A DNA stretch of 64,000 nt from Hermodice carunculata (GCA_964020975.1 OZ026619.1:84374206-84438205); one strand, 5' to 3'. Numbered from the stretch's first letter, positions 1 to 12,599 are shown. Numbers and translations are program-made. The notes: generated by a model from the letters alone, not told the origin.

Positions 1-1250
1 AATTTAAAATGCTACAGTTTTTTTTCACTGCCCATTAGATTGACAGGTGTCACAAACCTGTATATACTTCTTTAACTCATTCCACCCTGATGACGCTTTT
101 TCCCGCTAATATCTAAATGTCGTCTGCTAATTGTATTTTACTAATTTAGGGATGATTTTTCAATATTTTGGATGAAACTTGCATGGAAGATCATTCCAAA
201 TTATATGCCCATGGTCAACAGCTTTCCTTGGCGCGCTCTGGGCGCATTGCGCCCAGAGCGTGTCAAGGAAAGCTGTTGACTCAGTCTTCTATCAGGGTGG
301 AATGAGTTAAATTTTCCGTCTGTCTGAAAAAGGTTGGATGACATGGAGCTTGACAACTTGAATTGCCTTTGATTTGCATAGTTTTGAACGTAATGGCTGT
401 TCCGAACAATATACACAACTTCACTACTAGGTCTATCACCATGTCAAGTCTAGTGCTTTTCAGAACAATAGTGTCCCAGAAAAACTGACCACAAAATTTA
501 CATGGGAATGGATAAATAGATGAATAACTTAATGACTTAAGTAGAAAAAAGTTTGATTTGCTTGTCAGCAAATCAGTCTGTGTGCCTAGAAAACTTTTAA
601 AGGTTGCCTATTCAGTATTTATTTAACTCCTGCAACAATATTTTATCGCGCGGCTATGTCAAAAACTTATAAATTGAAGCTAGAAAGGGACATCAAACTA
701 TTATAGTTTTGAAGCTATTTAAGCTTTTTAATTTTATGTATTTGCCTAATTTGCATAAATCAAACTGCTACAACTTTGATTTATCCTTCATTGGATGCAA
801 CTATCTTACAAATCTATCAACTGAAGTTTGAATGACACTTCAGTCTATAATAATTTTGAAGCTATTCAATATTTAAATTTTGTGTATTTGCCTAATTTGC
901 ATAAATTAGAATACTGCAACTTTGGTTCATGTTTAATTAAATACGGCTATATTACAAACGTACAAAGTAAAGTTGAAATTACACCTCTATTTATGCTGGT
1001 TTTGGAGATAATCAACTTGTAAATTTTTCAATTGAAGTGCTGCTAATTAGCATAATTTCTAATGCTACAGTTTTGTTCACTGTCCATTAGATTGACAGGT
1101 GTTACAAACCTGTATATACTACTTTAAATTCTTTATGTCTATCAATAATAGGTTTGAAGATACCAAGCTTTTAAATTTTTAATTGCGTAATTTTCACATG
1201 ACATTTACTGTGATGCTAAACCCATTTATACTATGAAGTAAAAATTACTA
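1..1250. repeat. Dispersed AT-rich repeat family, several linked units
   Basis: This stretch is non-coding and made of related AT-rich units. Bases 1-75 match 1057-1127 (both contain CCATTAGATTGACAGGTG), and 695-770 matches 850-925 (both contain TTTGCCTAATTTGCATAA). A block near 370-540 is a reverse-orientation relative of 2290-2500. A small palindrome with TTTGCTTGTCAGCAAA lies at 556-571. The same words recur at 3.9-4.8, 41.8-42.1 and 44.6-44.7 kb. The family is not one I can name. It could be a degenerate SINE or the non-coding part of a larger element. Confidence 0.7.
72..310. mobile_element. TTAA-flanked hairpin MITE, copy 1 (239 bp)
   Basis: The element starts and ends with TTAA inside a perfect 19-bp inverted repeat, TTAACTCATTCCACCCTGA at 72-90 and its complement at 292-310. 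Its inner part is a GC-rich hairpin of about 67 nt (214-280; arms GTCAACAGCTTTCCTTGGCG and complement). The insertion is documented by a paralogous empty site: 1057-1135 carries the same flanking DNA (GACAGGTGTTACAAACCTG, then ACTTTAAATT) with a single TTAA at 1124-1127. TTAA duplication is the rule for piggyBac and Kolobok elements, so this is a non-autonomous relative of one of those. No reading frame lies inside it. Related copies lie at 9.1, 14.9, 47.6 and 48.5-49.2 kb. Confidence 0.88.
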
Positions 1251-1633
1251 CATCAACACCATATTTCCATGCTTTGTAAATCTGGGGCACAAAATGGCTG
1301 CAACAAGTGAAACGTGTATACATTGATATACATGTACGTGTATTTATTAGTACATGTATTTGACTTTCAGTATTTAGAGGAACGTAAAAGCAATTATGTG
1401 ACAATCTCTTATATCAACTATTTGGCTCACCTAATGCACTGTCATACATAACATTCAACTTCACACAGCCCTTACAGAAATCTTTGTGTGTAACTATTGA
1501 GCGTGACCAGCTTAAACGTGTCAGCAAACTTCAGTTGTAAGTTTTCACAGACAACATACAACTTCACATAGCTCCTATAGAACAAAAATCTAAACCATCG
1601 TACATGTACATGTAAATTTGCTAATGCATATGT

Positions 1634-1947
1634 AAATTTTTCATCCAAATTTTTGGCCTTTTCTTTCATGATTGGACTTGAGACTGGGATTTTGTAGTGT
1701 GCATCATTCTGAACCACTGAAACGTTGCCTCATTCAGTTGTTCCTGGGTGTTGACCTTCACTCTTTTCTTTTTAAGGTTCATGTTTTCCTCAGGAGGTGA
1801 CATGATGTCTGCTGTTCTTTTGACAATGTTGCCCAGAGCTCCTTTTGATATGCCATACTCTGCCACAATTTGTCTCGATCATTTACCCTCAAGTTCTTTA
1901 AGTAATTCTGCTTGCTTACTAAGTGTCAGAAATTCTCTGGGTTTCAT
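1634..1947 (-). pseudogene. pogo/Tigger-like transposase, decayed N-terminal DNA-binding part
   Basis: Read on the minus strand from an ATG at 1947-1945, the peptide begins MKPREFLTLSKQAELLKELE and continues through VAEYGISKGALGNIVKRTAD. This is the shape of a CENP-B/psq helix-turn-helix (lysine-rich start, LEKLE-like helix, YGISKG recognition helix). A second piece (EQLNEATFQWF, then IPVSSPIMKEKAKNL) matches the second helix-turn-helix of Tc5/CENP-B-type transposases. The copy is broken: there is an in-frame TGA at 1881-1879, and the frame shifts near 1700. The catalytic DDE region is not visible downstream, so only about 105 codons remain. It could instead derive from a domesticated jerky/Tigger-like host gene. 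The absence of introns and its setting among repeats favour a dead transposon. Confidence 0.72.
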
Positions 1948-2216
1948 TGTGACATATACGCTGGAGAACTCTTCGCTGTTAGCTTGACTGGCAGGAGTAC
2001 AAACTGAAATGATCTGATGCTGTCCATAGACTGCCTGTGTTCTGATAGGCATGGAGGCCAGGCTTTCACAGTTCAACAATGTCTGGTTGCACAACTGCCT
2101 GTCTGAGGAAATAGGGACCAGCTTTGGGGGGGGGGGGGGTGTACATTCTGTGGAAATCCAGTGAATTTAACATAAATTAAACTTCTTAACTTTGTTTGCA
2201 TGTTATAGGATTTTGC

Positions 2217-2516
2217 TTAAGCAATAGACCCATATATTAAACTTGGAATGGCAACTCTCTCTAGAAAATTTTGACGATATGCAAGATATAAAATTTGCAC
2301 AAATATGCCTTTAATTTCCATAATTTTTAACATCATGATTGTTCCAAACGATATGCACAATTTCAGCACTAGGTCTATAACCATGCCAAGTTTGGTACAT
2401 TTAGGAACAATAAATAGGGTCCGAGAAAAACTGACCACAAAACTGGCACACGGAAAAAAATAAAGAAAGAAAGAATAAAGTATTTGAGGAAAAACAAGAG
2501 GTCTGATTTCACACAC
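2217..2516. repeat. Copy of the dispersed repeat that carries GAAA arrays
   Basis: The block holds the family core, plus-strand order GCCAAGTTTGGTACATT, then CCGAGAAAAACTGACCACAA, then a short AAGAAAGAAAGA tract. A 99-codon minus-strand frame covers it, but equivalent frames in other copies match only because the DNA is repeated. I do not treat it as a gene. A run of 12 or more G lies just before it (about 2127-2140). Confidence 0.65.
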
Positions 2517-2850
2517 AGACTAAACAACCAGCGTGTACATTTGTGGTAGAAGGGGGAAGTTATTATGTATCATGCAAAGTCTGCAAGGTGTTCAGAGAAT
2601 TAAGCATAACTTGAGTTGCCCATGACATAAGTCGATATATCAAACTGGTTTCGCACCTGTATCTGGAATAGTTTTCAGTAGATTGAAGATTTTTATTAAA
2701 ATTTTAATTGCTTGTAATTTGCATAAGTTTGAACATATCAAATTATTATAAGTCAGAGGAAAAATTTCAATAATATGGCTGAGGCCATGAAAGAGATTTG
2801 ATTTCTAGCTATAGTCGTCTCCAACATTATCTGCGGGCAAGATAAAGGGG

Positions 2851-2930
<80 letters not shown>

Positions 2931-3850
2931 AAAAAAGAAACGAGTAACTTGTAAAGCATGAGAGGGAAAAAATTAACGAACTCATGATACCAGATATGTG
3001 GTATGTTTTAGAGGAGATATTTTGAATATGACTATTCCAATATTTTTATCTACAGTTCTGATAGGAAACGCACTATCCGGTGACTACTTATGTTTACTAC
3101 TATTTCTTTGTTTTCAATTTTTATTTCTATTCATTTCTATTTTTATCATCATCATTATCATTTTTACTTGATTCCGACCTATAATTTTCAGATACCTGGT
3201 GATTAGCATGGAATAAATTGAAATTTACTTGTTCATTCTTTCGCGTGATTAATTTTACAAACGACCTTGCATTGTTGTTATGGATATCATACATGCAAGT
3301 GATACCGGTGTGAGTGCTTTTATACGATTGACTGATCATCTGGTCTTATGCAAAAAACAGCTGATTGTGTTTCTGTTTCCTCTTCAGGGACAAGTCTAAA
3401 TTTGGCCTCACTCTCTATTGTCACCACATGTGCCAGTCATGTGCCATAATGTCTGATGAGCTCCCGTTTCCACTCGCATTGACTCAGGGCTCTGCGCGGG
3501 TCAGCCAAGGTCGGCAGTGGTACTATTTTCCGCTAGCAACGTGATTGGTATTTGAGGATGAGGACCAACATAAATTATTGCGTAGCTTCTATGGGATTCC
3601 CAGTCGGCTCTCACGACTTGCACTAGTGGCTTTTATTCTTGCCATTCGAAGTCACATTATACATGCATGTACGTTGCAAGGCTTTCTTTTTCATTTATTT
3701 TTATGGCATAAAATGATATTTATGGGACCCCACTAAACATGTTTGTATGCAATTATTCTATATATAGGGATAGCTAAATGCTGTTAGGTGTCTGTCCCAG
3801 CCTTAGTATGTCTGTGTCCCTAAATACGGACATATCGTTATTCCATGATT
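2517..3850. other. No gene seen; one GA/GAAA microsatellite
   Basis: Bases 2851-2939 are (GA)n followed by (GAAA)n. The rest is AT-rich single-copy-looking DNA with only short chance frames. A slightly more GC-rich patch at 3370-3560 has no supportable exon. Confidence 0.6.
2851..2939. repeat. (GA)n-(GAAA)n microsatellite
   Basis: About 30 bp of GA repeats pass directly into about 50 bp of GAAA repeats. Purine-only on the plus strand. Confidence 0.95.
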
Positions 3851-3857
3851 TGTTTGT

Positions 3858-3932
<75 letters not shown>
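3851..3932. repeat. (TTTA)n microsatellite
   Basis: About 20 TTTA units. The array directly abuts a reverse-orientation copy of the dispersed family (CCAAAGTTGGCATGGTTATT at 3989-4008), the same junction at which other copies carry (GAAA)n. Confidence 0.95.
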
Positions 3933-3934
3933 TA

Positions 3935-4760
3935 TCTGTGTGAACATTTAGCCTCAGTTTTTCTAGAACACTTTTTTTCTGAAAAGTACCAAAGTTGGCA
4001 TGGTTATTGACTTAATATTGAAATGAATCCTCTGGTTTGTAATAGTCACCATATCTTTTTTTAGAAATGTAAATTAAGGCCATTTGAAATTTTAAATGTT
4101 TAACATCTTCTTAACTCTTAATGATAGAAGTACCATTCTAAACCTTATCATTTTGTGCTGTAGAGGCATCCAATAAACTTCAACCAAAAGCTGTAGAATT
4201 TTAATTTATGCAAATGAAGGACACTTGAAAAGTTTAAATGTTAAATATTTTCAAAGCTATTATGGGTATAGGTGCCATTCTAACTTCAATATATACGTTT
4301 GTGTTGCAGATGCATGCGATGAACCACAAGCAGAAGTTGTAGAATTTTAATTCATGCTAATTGGAGCATTGAAAAGTTTAAATGTTGAATACTTACAAAA
4401 CTATGTTGGTAAAGGTACCATTCACACCTTGATAATCTTCACAGGTTTCTGCAATTGGCACTTCCAATTGACTACAGCCAAAAAATGTAGAATTTAGTTG
4501 ATGCAAATTAGGAGAATGCAAAAATTTGAAATCTCGAACAACTTCAAACGTATTACAGTTAGAGGTGTCATTGTAACTTGAATTGTTAGGTTGGCGACAT
4601 AGCTGCATCGAATAAAATAACAAGTTAAATGAGGTAGATATGTCGGTCATTCCTAATTTCTTAGAATGATGGATGTGCTGCAGTAGCCTCCAATCAAACT
4701 GTGAAAGCTCACACATAGATTTGCTTTTGATGCAAATCTTCTCTTCTAGTTTTTATGTAC
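3935..4760. repeat. Dispersed repeat family, about three tandem units of ~150 bp
   Basis: Three diverged units each contain a TGTAGAATTTAATTTATGCAAAT-like core followed by AAAAGTTTAAATGTT (cores near 4192, 4335 and 4488). They end near the palindromic motif AGATTTGCTTTTGATGCAAATCT (4718-4740). The order is the reverse complement of that at 1-1100 bp. Small open frames here are not supported as genes. Confidence 0.68.
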
Positions 4761-5518
<758 letters not shown>

Positions 5519-5990
5519 GTCTCTTTGTGCATGGGTACGTCTGTTGGCTGCAATCTGAGTCTGATACTTTTTTTTAACTTTTTATAATAGCTTAACAAAA
5601 GGCTAAATTCCAAACGGTAAAAAGACCTTCTCGCCCATTCAGCATAGACTTGCTGAATTCCTGTCAAAATTTTATTTTCTTGTTAGGCATAAATATTCAA
5701 GTACGGCGAAGTGTGCAAAGTTAAAGTGATTTGCAGTAGGCTCAAGGCGAATATGGACCTGATGTATTAGCTGTAATTATAATCCACAGTTATTTATCAA
5801 ATGTACGAAAAAATCAGCACATTGTAAACCAATATGATATCTTCATTCCAGCTTGTTTACAGACATTTTCGCTGACGTGCCATGATAGCAAATGCATTTC
5901 ACCAAACGGTAATGCCCCACAGATGATTTCGATTAAAAATTCAATCCTCACACTTGTTTCAATACACGTTTCAATTCACAAACGATGGAT

Positions 5991-6208
<218 letters not shown>

Positions 6209-6359
6209 TTATCTCACTTATGTCGGTGCCTGCCACGGCTACTTGGACAAATACAGTTATCATTATATGAGGTTCATATAAGGCCTGACCCTGTTCCTTA
6301 ATTGTATCAATAAAATATGTTTAAAACAAAACAATTATCATCATTGTCATTGTCACCTT

Positions 6360-6360
6360 T

Positions 6361-6397
<37 letters not shown>

Positions 6398-6398
6398 A

Positions 6399-6442
<44 letters not shown>
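6360..6442. repeat. (ATC)n microsatellite
   Basis: About 27 ATC units with one AAC interruption near 6396. Confidence 0.96.
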
Positions 6443-6443
<1 letters not shown>

Positions 6444-7763
6444 TACCCTGTCTATCACATCTTACGCGAAATTATTCGCTTCAAAATTTGGAAGAAGGTA
6501 CAATACTTTTGTTGTTCACAACGAAATCCTCTACACATTAGCTTTTAGTACATTATTGAGCCAGCAGGTGGCATAAGCTACAGGTTATTGATTGAAACCT
6601 GACCAGAAACCCTGTAAGTGTTTCAAGTGTAAAGGACAAACAAACAGCTGCAATATAAATGCTCACCGAAATGAACTCTAGAAAACACGTATGTACCATG
6701 TCTGACGCCATGGACATTGGGCAGGTGCAGTACACATGTTGCCACTGCAAGCCAGTTGGGTATTCATATCGACGTGAACAAAGCAGTGTGGTGCGAACAT
6801 AAGGCAGACTAGAGCGAGTCGAGTCATGTCAAGTTTGCTTTATCTGATTTTATTATAACACAGATACAGTGAAATCAAGAGTATGAAAAATTAATGCTTA
6901 AACCAGGGTGACATGCAGGCCACGCTAAAAATACGAAAACTCAAATTAGTGTATTGCAGAACATGCCAATCGCAAATGGCGAAGTAAAGTACCTTTAAGT
7001 ACAAATGAACTGAAAGAGTACATCATATGCATATATATGTTGCAAGAACGAGTCATTAATTACGCTAGTAATTAAAGTAATGAACTAAGATTACAAGTAT
7101 AGCAATTGGCAATGTTACAAGTAATCTCATAATTATAATCTTTGGCATACTTTAATAACAATGCAAAGCAATGAGTACATATTTAATTGTATCAATTTAT
7201 GGCTGGTAGCCATTAAAAAAACCAGGACTGTGAGAGTCCTGTCCTCAGCTGACATTTAAAAAAAAAAAAAAGAAAAATAATCACAGTGCCACTCGTTGAA
7301 TTAATAAAAATCTCGGGGTAACCAAAAATGTCCCTCTCCAATGGCAAAGCAACTGGCTTAGCAGTTTTTTGAAAGATTAAAATTTCACCGAAAAATGAAC
7401 AAGAAAATAAGTTTAAGTTACGTAACATTATCTCTCGACCACCATTGCCAAAACCTCTGTGTCTAAGCCTGACGTCCAAGAAATCAAGTTGAGTTTCACT
7501 CACTTGATCCTGAAAACCTGGCGGTTCCATGGCACAATCTCTCGGTTCATATGGAAATGATGGTGACTCCCAGTACGCATGCTGCCCTTCTCATCATTCC
7601 TCTTTTGTGCGCCATTTCTGGCTTGCCTTGCGAGTTGAAGCTCCATGCACTTTCATTCACACTCACTGCAGTTGTGCTTTACGCACACCCTATTCTGTAG
7701 AAAATCTTTTCCTAGTGGACCGGGAATCTAAGAATACCTAGATAGCTGATTTCTGTGATCAGA
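6443..7763. other. No gene supported
   Basis: Mostly AT-rich unique-looking DNA with an A-run at 7257-7271. A minus-strand frame starting at 7530 (MEPPGFQDQ, followed by a GTGAGTG donor-like site) and a patch with CG dinucleotides at 7550-7690 could be the start of an exon. I see no downstream exon and make no call. Confidence 0.5.
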
Positions 7764-7794
7764 TACAGTTACGCCCGCCTAAAAGTTAACAGCC

Positions 7795-8055
7795 AAACGC
7801 TTTTTTCGCGTTTTGCTGGTGTTTGGCTTGTGTTTGGAAACGTTTGAAAACGTTTGGAATGTGTTTGAAAAGTGTTTGGAATGTGTTTGGAAAGCGTTTG
7901 GGAAAATTTTCAAACACTTTTACAAAACGTTCGAACACTTTCACAAAGCTACCGAACACTTCTCCAAACGCGTTCAAACACTTTCCAAACGCGTTGAACA
8001 ATTACCCGAACGATTCCAAACACTTTCACAAACGCATTCAAATACTATGCATTTT
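7795..8055. repeat. Left subterminal array of GTTTGGAAA-like words (inverted halves)
   Basis: From about 7800 to 7900 the word runs as GTTTGGAA(A/T)GT. From about 7905 to 8050 it runs as the complement, CTTTCCAAACA. The array as a whole is therefore an imperfect inverted repeat with arms of about 110-130 bp. Spacing varies between about 10 and 17 bp. Confidence 0.85.
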
Positions 8056-8286
8056 AAACACTTCCATTTAAATGATGAAGAATCTCCAAACGTATTTTCA
8101 ACAGGTCCAGCAATATATAATGTACCTACATGTAAATGTGCACTTATCCAGCATTATAGGTTGTATATATTTATATAAAACACGATCCAAATACGTTTAC
8201 CCAAGTGTCTAATTCAACTAAAATTAATTAAAGACTTAATTCTTCATTTAAGATGTCATGAATACTTCATCTTTCAAAAACTGTTT

Positions 8287-8365
8287 CGGAGTAAATCCAT
8301 TGGCAATATCATGATTAGATCATGACTCATGATCTGATCGTGATATTGCCTATAAATTTACTCCG
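8287..8365. repeat. Long imperfect hairpin
   Basis: Arms of about 39 nt pair at roughly 35 positions. The left arm starts CGGAGTAAATCCATTGGCAA and the right arm ends with TTTACTCCG. Partial pairing extends a further ~8 bp outward. It may be a tiny foldback element. Confidence 0.8.
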
Positions 8366-9094
8366 AGATAGTTCCTAATTTTCAATTAAAATATATATAA
8401 TTACTCCAAGGACCAATGGTGTATCGCCTGTCCCACTCCACTGGAGCTAATTCTATCGCTTGGCTTAGTAAGGCAAACAGTACTTAAATTGAGCTGCTTC
8501 TGTATTTCCATTCGAAATTTTAAAAGTTAGCCTTTTTTCAAGAACTTCACTTTCAGAAAAAGTATGATAGCGACTGGGTATACTTGCTACTGAAAGATCT
8601 GTAACTTTATAATAAATGAAGTGTTAAACCTGTTAATGTAGGCATATTATTTGTTTTCTTCTACCTATACTTATTTTCTTCCTTAACTAGGTATGACCAT
8701 GTCATAATATTGTTGATTACCAGTAACAATACAAATATTAGCAGGTAAAGGTGACAAATACATATTTCCAGGAATGTCACTGACTCATTTTTTCTTTTCT
8801 TTATTTCATGTTAATTTGAATCAGATATAAAGCGGAATTGGATTTGTGGAGCCCAGATTAGTGAAGTTTGCATCCCTGAAAATCCAAATAGTCCGTATGA
8901 AAATGCAGTGGCAAATGCCAGGAAAACGCATATGAGAGCATCTATTTTTGATCATTTTCTGGGGGAGCCCCCCCCCCCAAAAAAAGCTTCGTACCGTCGC
9001 CACTCGCATTCGGGCTTCGCCTTCAAGTCGCTGACACCCCCCCCCCCCCCGGAAAAATTCTGGATCCGCCCTTGAAGCCAGTATATCTCAGGCT

Positions 9095-9215
9095 TTAACA
9101 CTTTCTAGTCTGAGTCAACAGCTTTCCTCGGCCTGCTCTGGGCGCCAGCGCCCAGAGCGTGCCGATAAAAGCTGTTGACTAGTCGCTAATGGCAGATATG
9201 ACATGCTGGTATTCG
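9095..9215. mobile_element. Old, internally shortened copy of the TTAA hairpin MITE
   Basis: A 66-nt hairpin at 9114-9179 (GTCAACAGCTTTCCTCGG and complement, GGGCGC loop) is the same as the core of copy 1 at 214-280. The outer arms are degenerate; the left one reads TTAACACTTTCTAGT from about 9095. The right boundary is uncertain. Confidence 0.6.
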
Positions 9216-9744
9216 TTGGAAATGTCTTTTGATGAGGAATTCAAATATGAAATCTATTGATAGTATATCATCTGTGCCAGTCCGCATATATGTGGACTCA
9301 GACAGCAAAGTGTTAATTTTATGTTTTCACCAAACAATCAAATAACTTATGGGCTGCTCATACCTAAATTCAAATCGAATTGACTGAAATTGCGACATTT
9401 TAAAAACAACACAAACTGGTTATTGAGCAACATATTTAGGTGATACTATATTTGGTATTTTCCAAAATATCACTTGCCGACCCAGTTGCCACTTTCCCGT
9501 GACCTACGAGACATATTCTGTTCTCCCAATTCGAATTGTATTGATTCAATTCGTATCGAGCACTCAGGTATGAAGAGACCATTAGTTATTGTAGCTTACA
9601 CTGATCCCAATTAGCTTGATTTGATTCACAGATCCTTCGCAGAGAAAAACCTATGAACTGTATAGGGAAAATCGAAGTCGACTCTGTAATTCATCTTTTT
9701 ATTTTGCTATAAAAACATTACATATTCATATTTATCAAAACAGC

Positions 9745-9990
9745 TTGAAAGCGCAAAGTGTAAAGTGTTTGAAAGCATTTGGAAAAGTGTTTGAAAACGT
9801 TTGGCTTTCACCAAACGCGTTCGGCAAAGTGTTTGAAAGCGTTTGGAAAAGTGTTTGAAAGCGTTCGGCAAAGTGTTTGTAATGCGTTTGGAAACTTTTT
9901 GCAAAGTGTTTGCTACGCGTTTGCAAAACGTTTGACTTTCACTGAAAGTGTTTTGGAAACATTTGGGAAACGTTGGTGCGTTTGGCGTTT
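9745..9990. repeat. Right subterminal array of GTTTGGAAA-like words
   Basis: About 16 copies of AGTGTTTGNAA(A/G)CGTTTGG-like words run almost all in one direction, with one complementary copy near 9810 (CACCAAACGCG). The composition matches the left array at 7795-8055, which ties the two ends to one element. Confidence 0.85.
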
Positions 9991-10039
9991 GTTAATTTGA
10001 ACGCGAGCGTAACTGTACCACTGAAATAGTAAGTGCAAA

Positions 10040-12480
10040 ACTGATCGTTTTACTTTTGCTTAGATGCAAAAAGGCATCTCGGCAAACAGAACCCAGAGAG
10101 AGGGAAAGCAGTGCACATCAGGCTATTACCTCCTTTTGGAGGCAGTCCATGGATGTTGATCCAGTGACTACTTTGTCCGCATCCTCATCCTTATTGGATC
10201 GCTCTCAAAAGTTGAAGTCACTACAGAGTGGCTTCAGATGACCACCGTCACTGCTATGGTTGCCCCCTACAGTAGGGTCAAGTTCGCTCTTGTGAGCAAA
10301 CTTGCAGATACTGTGAGGATTGGGGAGAAGACAAATGGCTACTCTGTGAGCAGGCATGGAGAAAGTCATGCCATGCAAGGTGAAGGTGGTAGGTTGCTAG
10401 AACTGCCAAATGCCAAGCCGAGATGACTGACTCCATTGAGTCTTCACCACAGACCCCCCCCCCCCCCATCAGAAAAAGTGTAGACTTGCTTTGGCTCGTC
10501 CACAGTCTCATGTGGCTGATGGGAAAAAAGCATAGATTCGCTTTGGCTCGTACACAGTCCCAAATGATGGATGTCTCTACTCCTGGTACCCCTTGGGAGA
10601 AGGTGAAGAGACATCGGAGTTGCAAGTTGAGTAGCAAGAGCTCACCACATTGAGATCTTGGGCAAAAGACGGTGCCACAAATGACCACCACATCTGTTCT
10701 TGGCACAAATTCAAAGGCTGTCCATGCTTTGGAGGTGATGTCACAGATCATGATGCAGCAGACTGAGATGTTGTGTGCATTCTTTGCCAAAGAAGTCAGC
10801 TAAGTATAGATTGCAGTTGTCAAGATCTCTGTCTTCCAGGTCCAAGCGCTCAGACAAGTAGCAGTCATGAAAACTGGTGCATCTAGAGTGGACACCTATG
10901 GGTGCCCGCCTGGGTATTCCAGAACCTCAGCCAGTCAGAGTGCTAGGGTCCAAGAACTAGGACTACAATTACAGGAAGCTAGCACAACCACCAGTCCAAG
11001 CGCTTGGACCATAAGTCTGCAGTGGCAGCTAAAGTACCTTTGCCTTTGCAAACTTCTCGAGCTTCAAGCATACAAGCCTCCCTTGCATTCCTTGTCTCTC
11101 CCCACATAAGAGGACCAGTGGAGGCAGCAGCTGTGGTGGCGACCACTTCTGGGGAGGTGCTCACTACCCCTATGCCTGGCATGGTTACGGATCCCCTGCA
11201 GTCAAAGGCAGCTGCTCCAGCGCCCTTGAACAATACATTTTCAACAAGGCTTTGGACATTACCATCCCCTCTTGAGTCCAGAGTCTTCAGAACTGAGTCA
11301 GAGGATGAACTTTTGTTGTGGGATTTGTCTGTCACCAAATCTTGATCTAGGTCCAGGGCTCCCTGCTTATGCCAATCATGCTCTGACAGGTGCTGAGAGC
11401 CAGTTACCATGGCCTCTGCATAGGGTTTTGCCCCTATTCCCATGGACACAGCACCTGCCTCTGCCAGGAGCTTTGACAATGACAAAGCTCTTATTCAGAA
11501 CCTGGTTGGTGACCAAGCTGTGGTCCCACCATCGGAGGAGAGGTCAGGTGCTGTTGCACTGTCATGCCAGGGCTTGTCTCTGGAGCACACATATCAACAT
11601 ATACCCATACCTTTTATCACCCTTTGTAACTGAATCTTTAGGACCAGCTCACAGCCAAGACTCACAGCACACAGGTTTCTCTGGAACCTCCCACGTCCGG
11701 CTACTTCAGGCAGGGGTGACTCCTCCTTAAGTCAGGTGTCCAGGGGAGGTGGTACTCTACACCTGAGCAGATTTTCCTATCGGGTTCACTGCCAGTGGAC
11801 TTAGACTGGTAGGATTTCGATCCTCAGCAGCGGAGAACCAATATGGAGTCTGCAGAGGCCTTCAAATGATTTGAGGAAGATGCCCAAAGATTCGTCCTTG
11901 CAGCGTCCTACTCTGACCTGTAGTTGGCAGCTATGAGGTGGATGACCTCAAGGGCTCTGTACAGATCCCAGAAGCAGTGCAAGACTGGTAAAACCAGGCA
12001 CACATCACGATGTCATTGTCGCAAGCTGTTGATCACCAGGTGGGTATCTCTTGCATGCTGGAGGCAAACCTTCATTTGTTATGGCGGGACTCCTACCTCC
12101 AGGGTCAGAAGCTGAATGACTCGATCTTTCATATAGCCTAAACAGTGCCCTTCTCCGCAGAAACTCTGTTTGAAAGTAAGATTGTGGAAGTGGTCTACTG
12201 GGAACAAGATCCTTGGATCCGCTCAGCTGACCAGGCATGCACGAAGATGCTGACTAGCTCTACTCCATTGTTGTCCTCCTTGCCCACTTCAGCCTCAAAG
12301 CACAGAACTTCTCAGACCACGTCTACCCATCCCTCAACTTGTGCTCCCTCTGGGATGTTCCAACCTGGGAAGGGCACACAGCGATCCAGGAAGGACGAGC
12401 CTTCCAGTTGTGGGAAGAAATCAGGAAAGCCTTGGCAATTTTTTGGAGAAGTCAAAAATAGCAAAAACACACAATAATTT
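10040..12480 (+). mobile_element. DIRS-like retroelement fossil, ORF1/gag-like part (tentative)
   Basis: This 2.4-kb block is more GC-rich and codon-like than its surroundings, on the plus strand, with long Ser/Thr/Pro-rich stretches. Near 12,050-12,230 it reads LEANLHLLWRDSYLQGQKLN and SAETLFESKIVEVV, which resembles the R-D-x-x-L ... LF region of DIRS ORF1 (gag-like) proteins. I find no reverse transcriptase or tyrosine recombinase beside it. It is broken in several places and looks old. A Ser/Pro-rich ORF1 from another retroelement class is the main alternative. Confidence 0.4.
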
Positions 12481-12599
12481 GTAAAAATAGAAAACATCAC
12501 AGCGCCACCTGATGAAGAAACATAAAATCGCTCCACGTTCTCAGAAATATGTGCCATTATATTTTTTAATTGTAAAGAGTGCCTGTACCATGAACCTGC

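Larger units (their letters stand above)
7766..10015. mobile_element. 2.25-kb TA-flanked non-autonomous element with GTTTGGAAA-array ends
   Basis: The two ends are inverted copies: CAGTTACGC at 7766-7774 and GCGTAACTG at 10007-10015. Each is flanked by TA (7764-7765 and 10016-10017). The similarity continues inward with gaps (CCGCCTAAAAGTTAACA against the complement of TGTTAATTTGAACGCG, then CCAAACGC). TA targets and a CAGT start fit the Tc1/mariner superfamily in the broad sense. Just inside each end is an array of a degenerate ~11-bp word, GTTTGGAAAGT. No transposase frame is present. The interior holds two hairpins (8287-8365, 9114-9179), so it has also been a target for other insertions. 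The element boundaries are an inference from one copy. Confidence 0.62.

Noticed and set aside
281-571. Similar minus-strand peptides at 281-571 and 2217-2516 (GMVIDLV-LKLC)
   Set aside because: The likeness comes from non-coding copies of the dispersed repeat; other copies do not keep the frame.
7213-7530. 105-codon minus-strand frame starting MEPPGFQDQ, followed by a GTGAGTG donor-like site
   Set aside because: Could be a first exon, but no second exon, promoter or homology is visible; the end runs through a poly(A)-derived F run.
8851-8965. Short coding-like stretch IPENPNSPYENAVANARKTH on the plus strand, ending at a C run
   Set aside because: Too short and isolated; it may be a worn repeat of unknown type but cannot be assigned.
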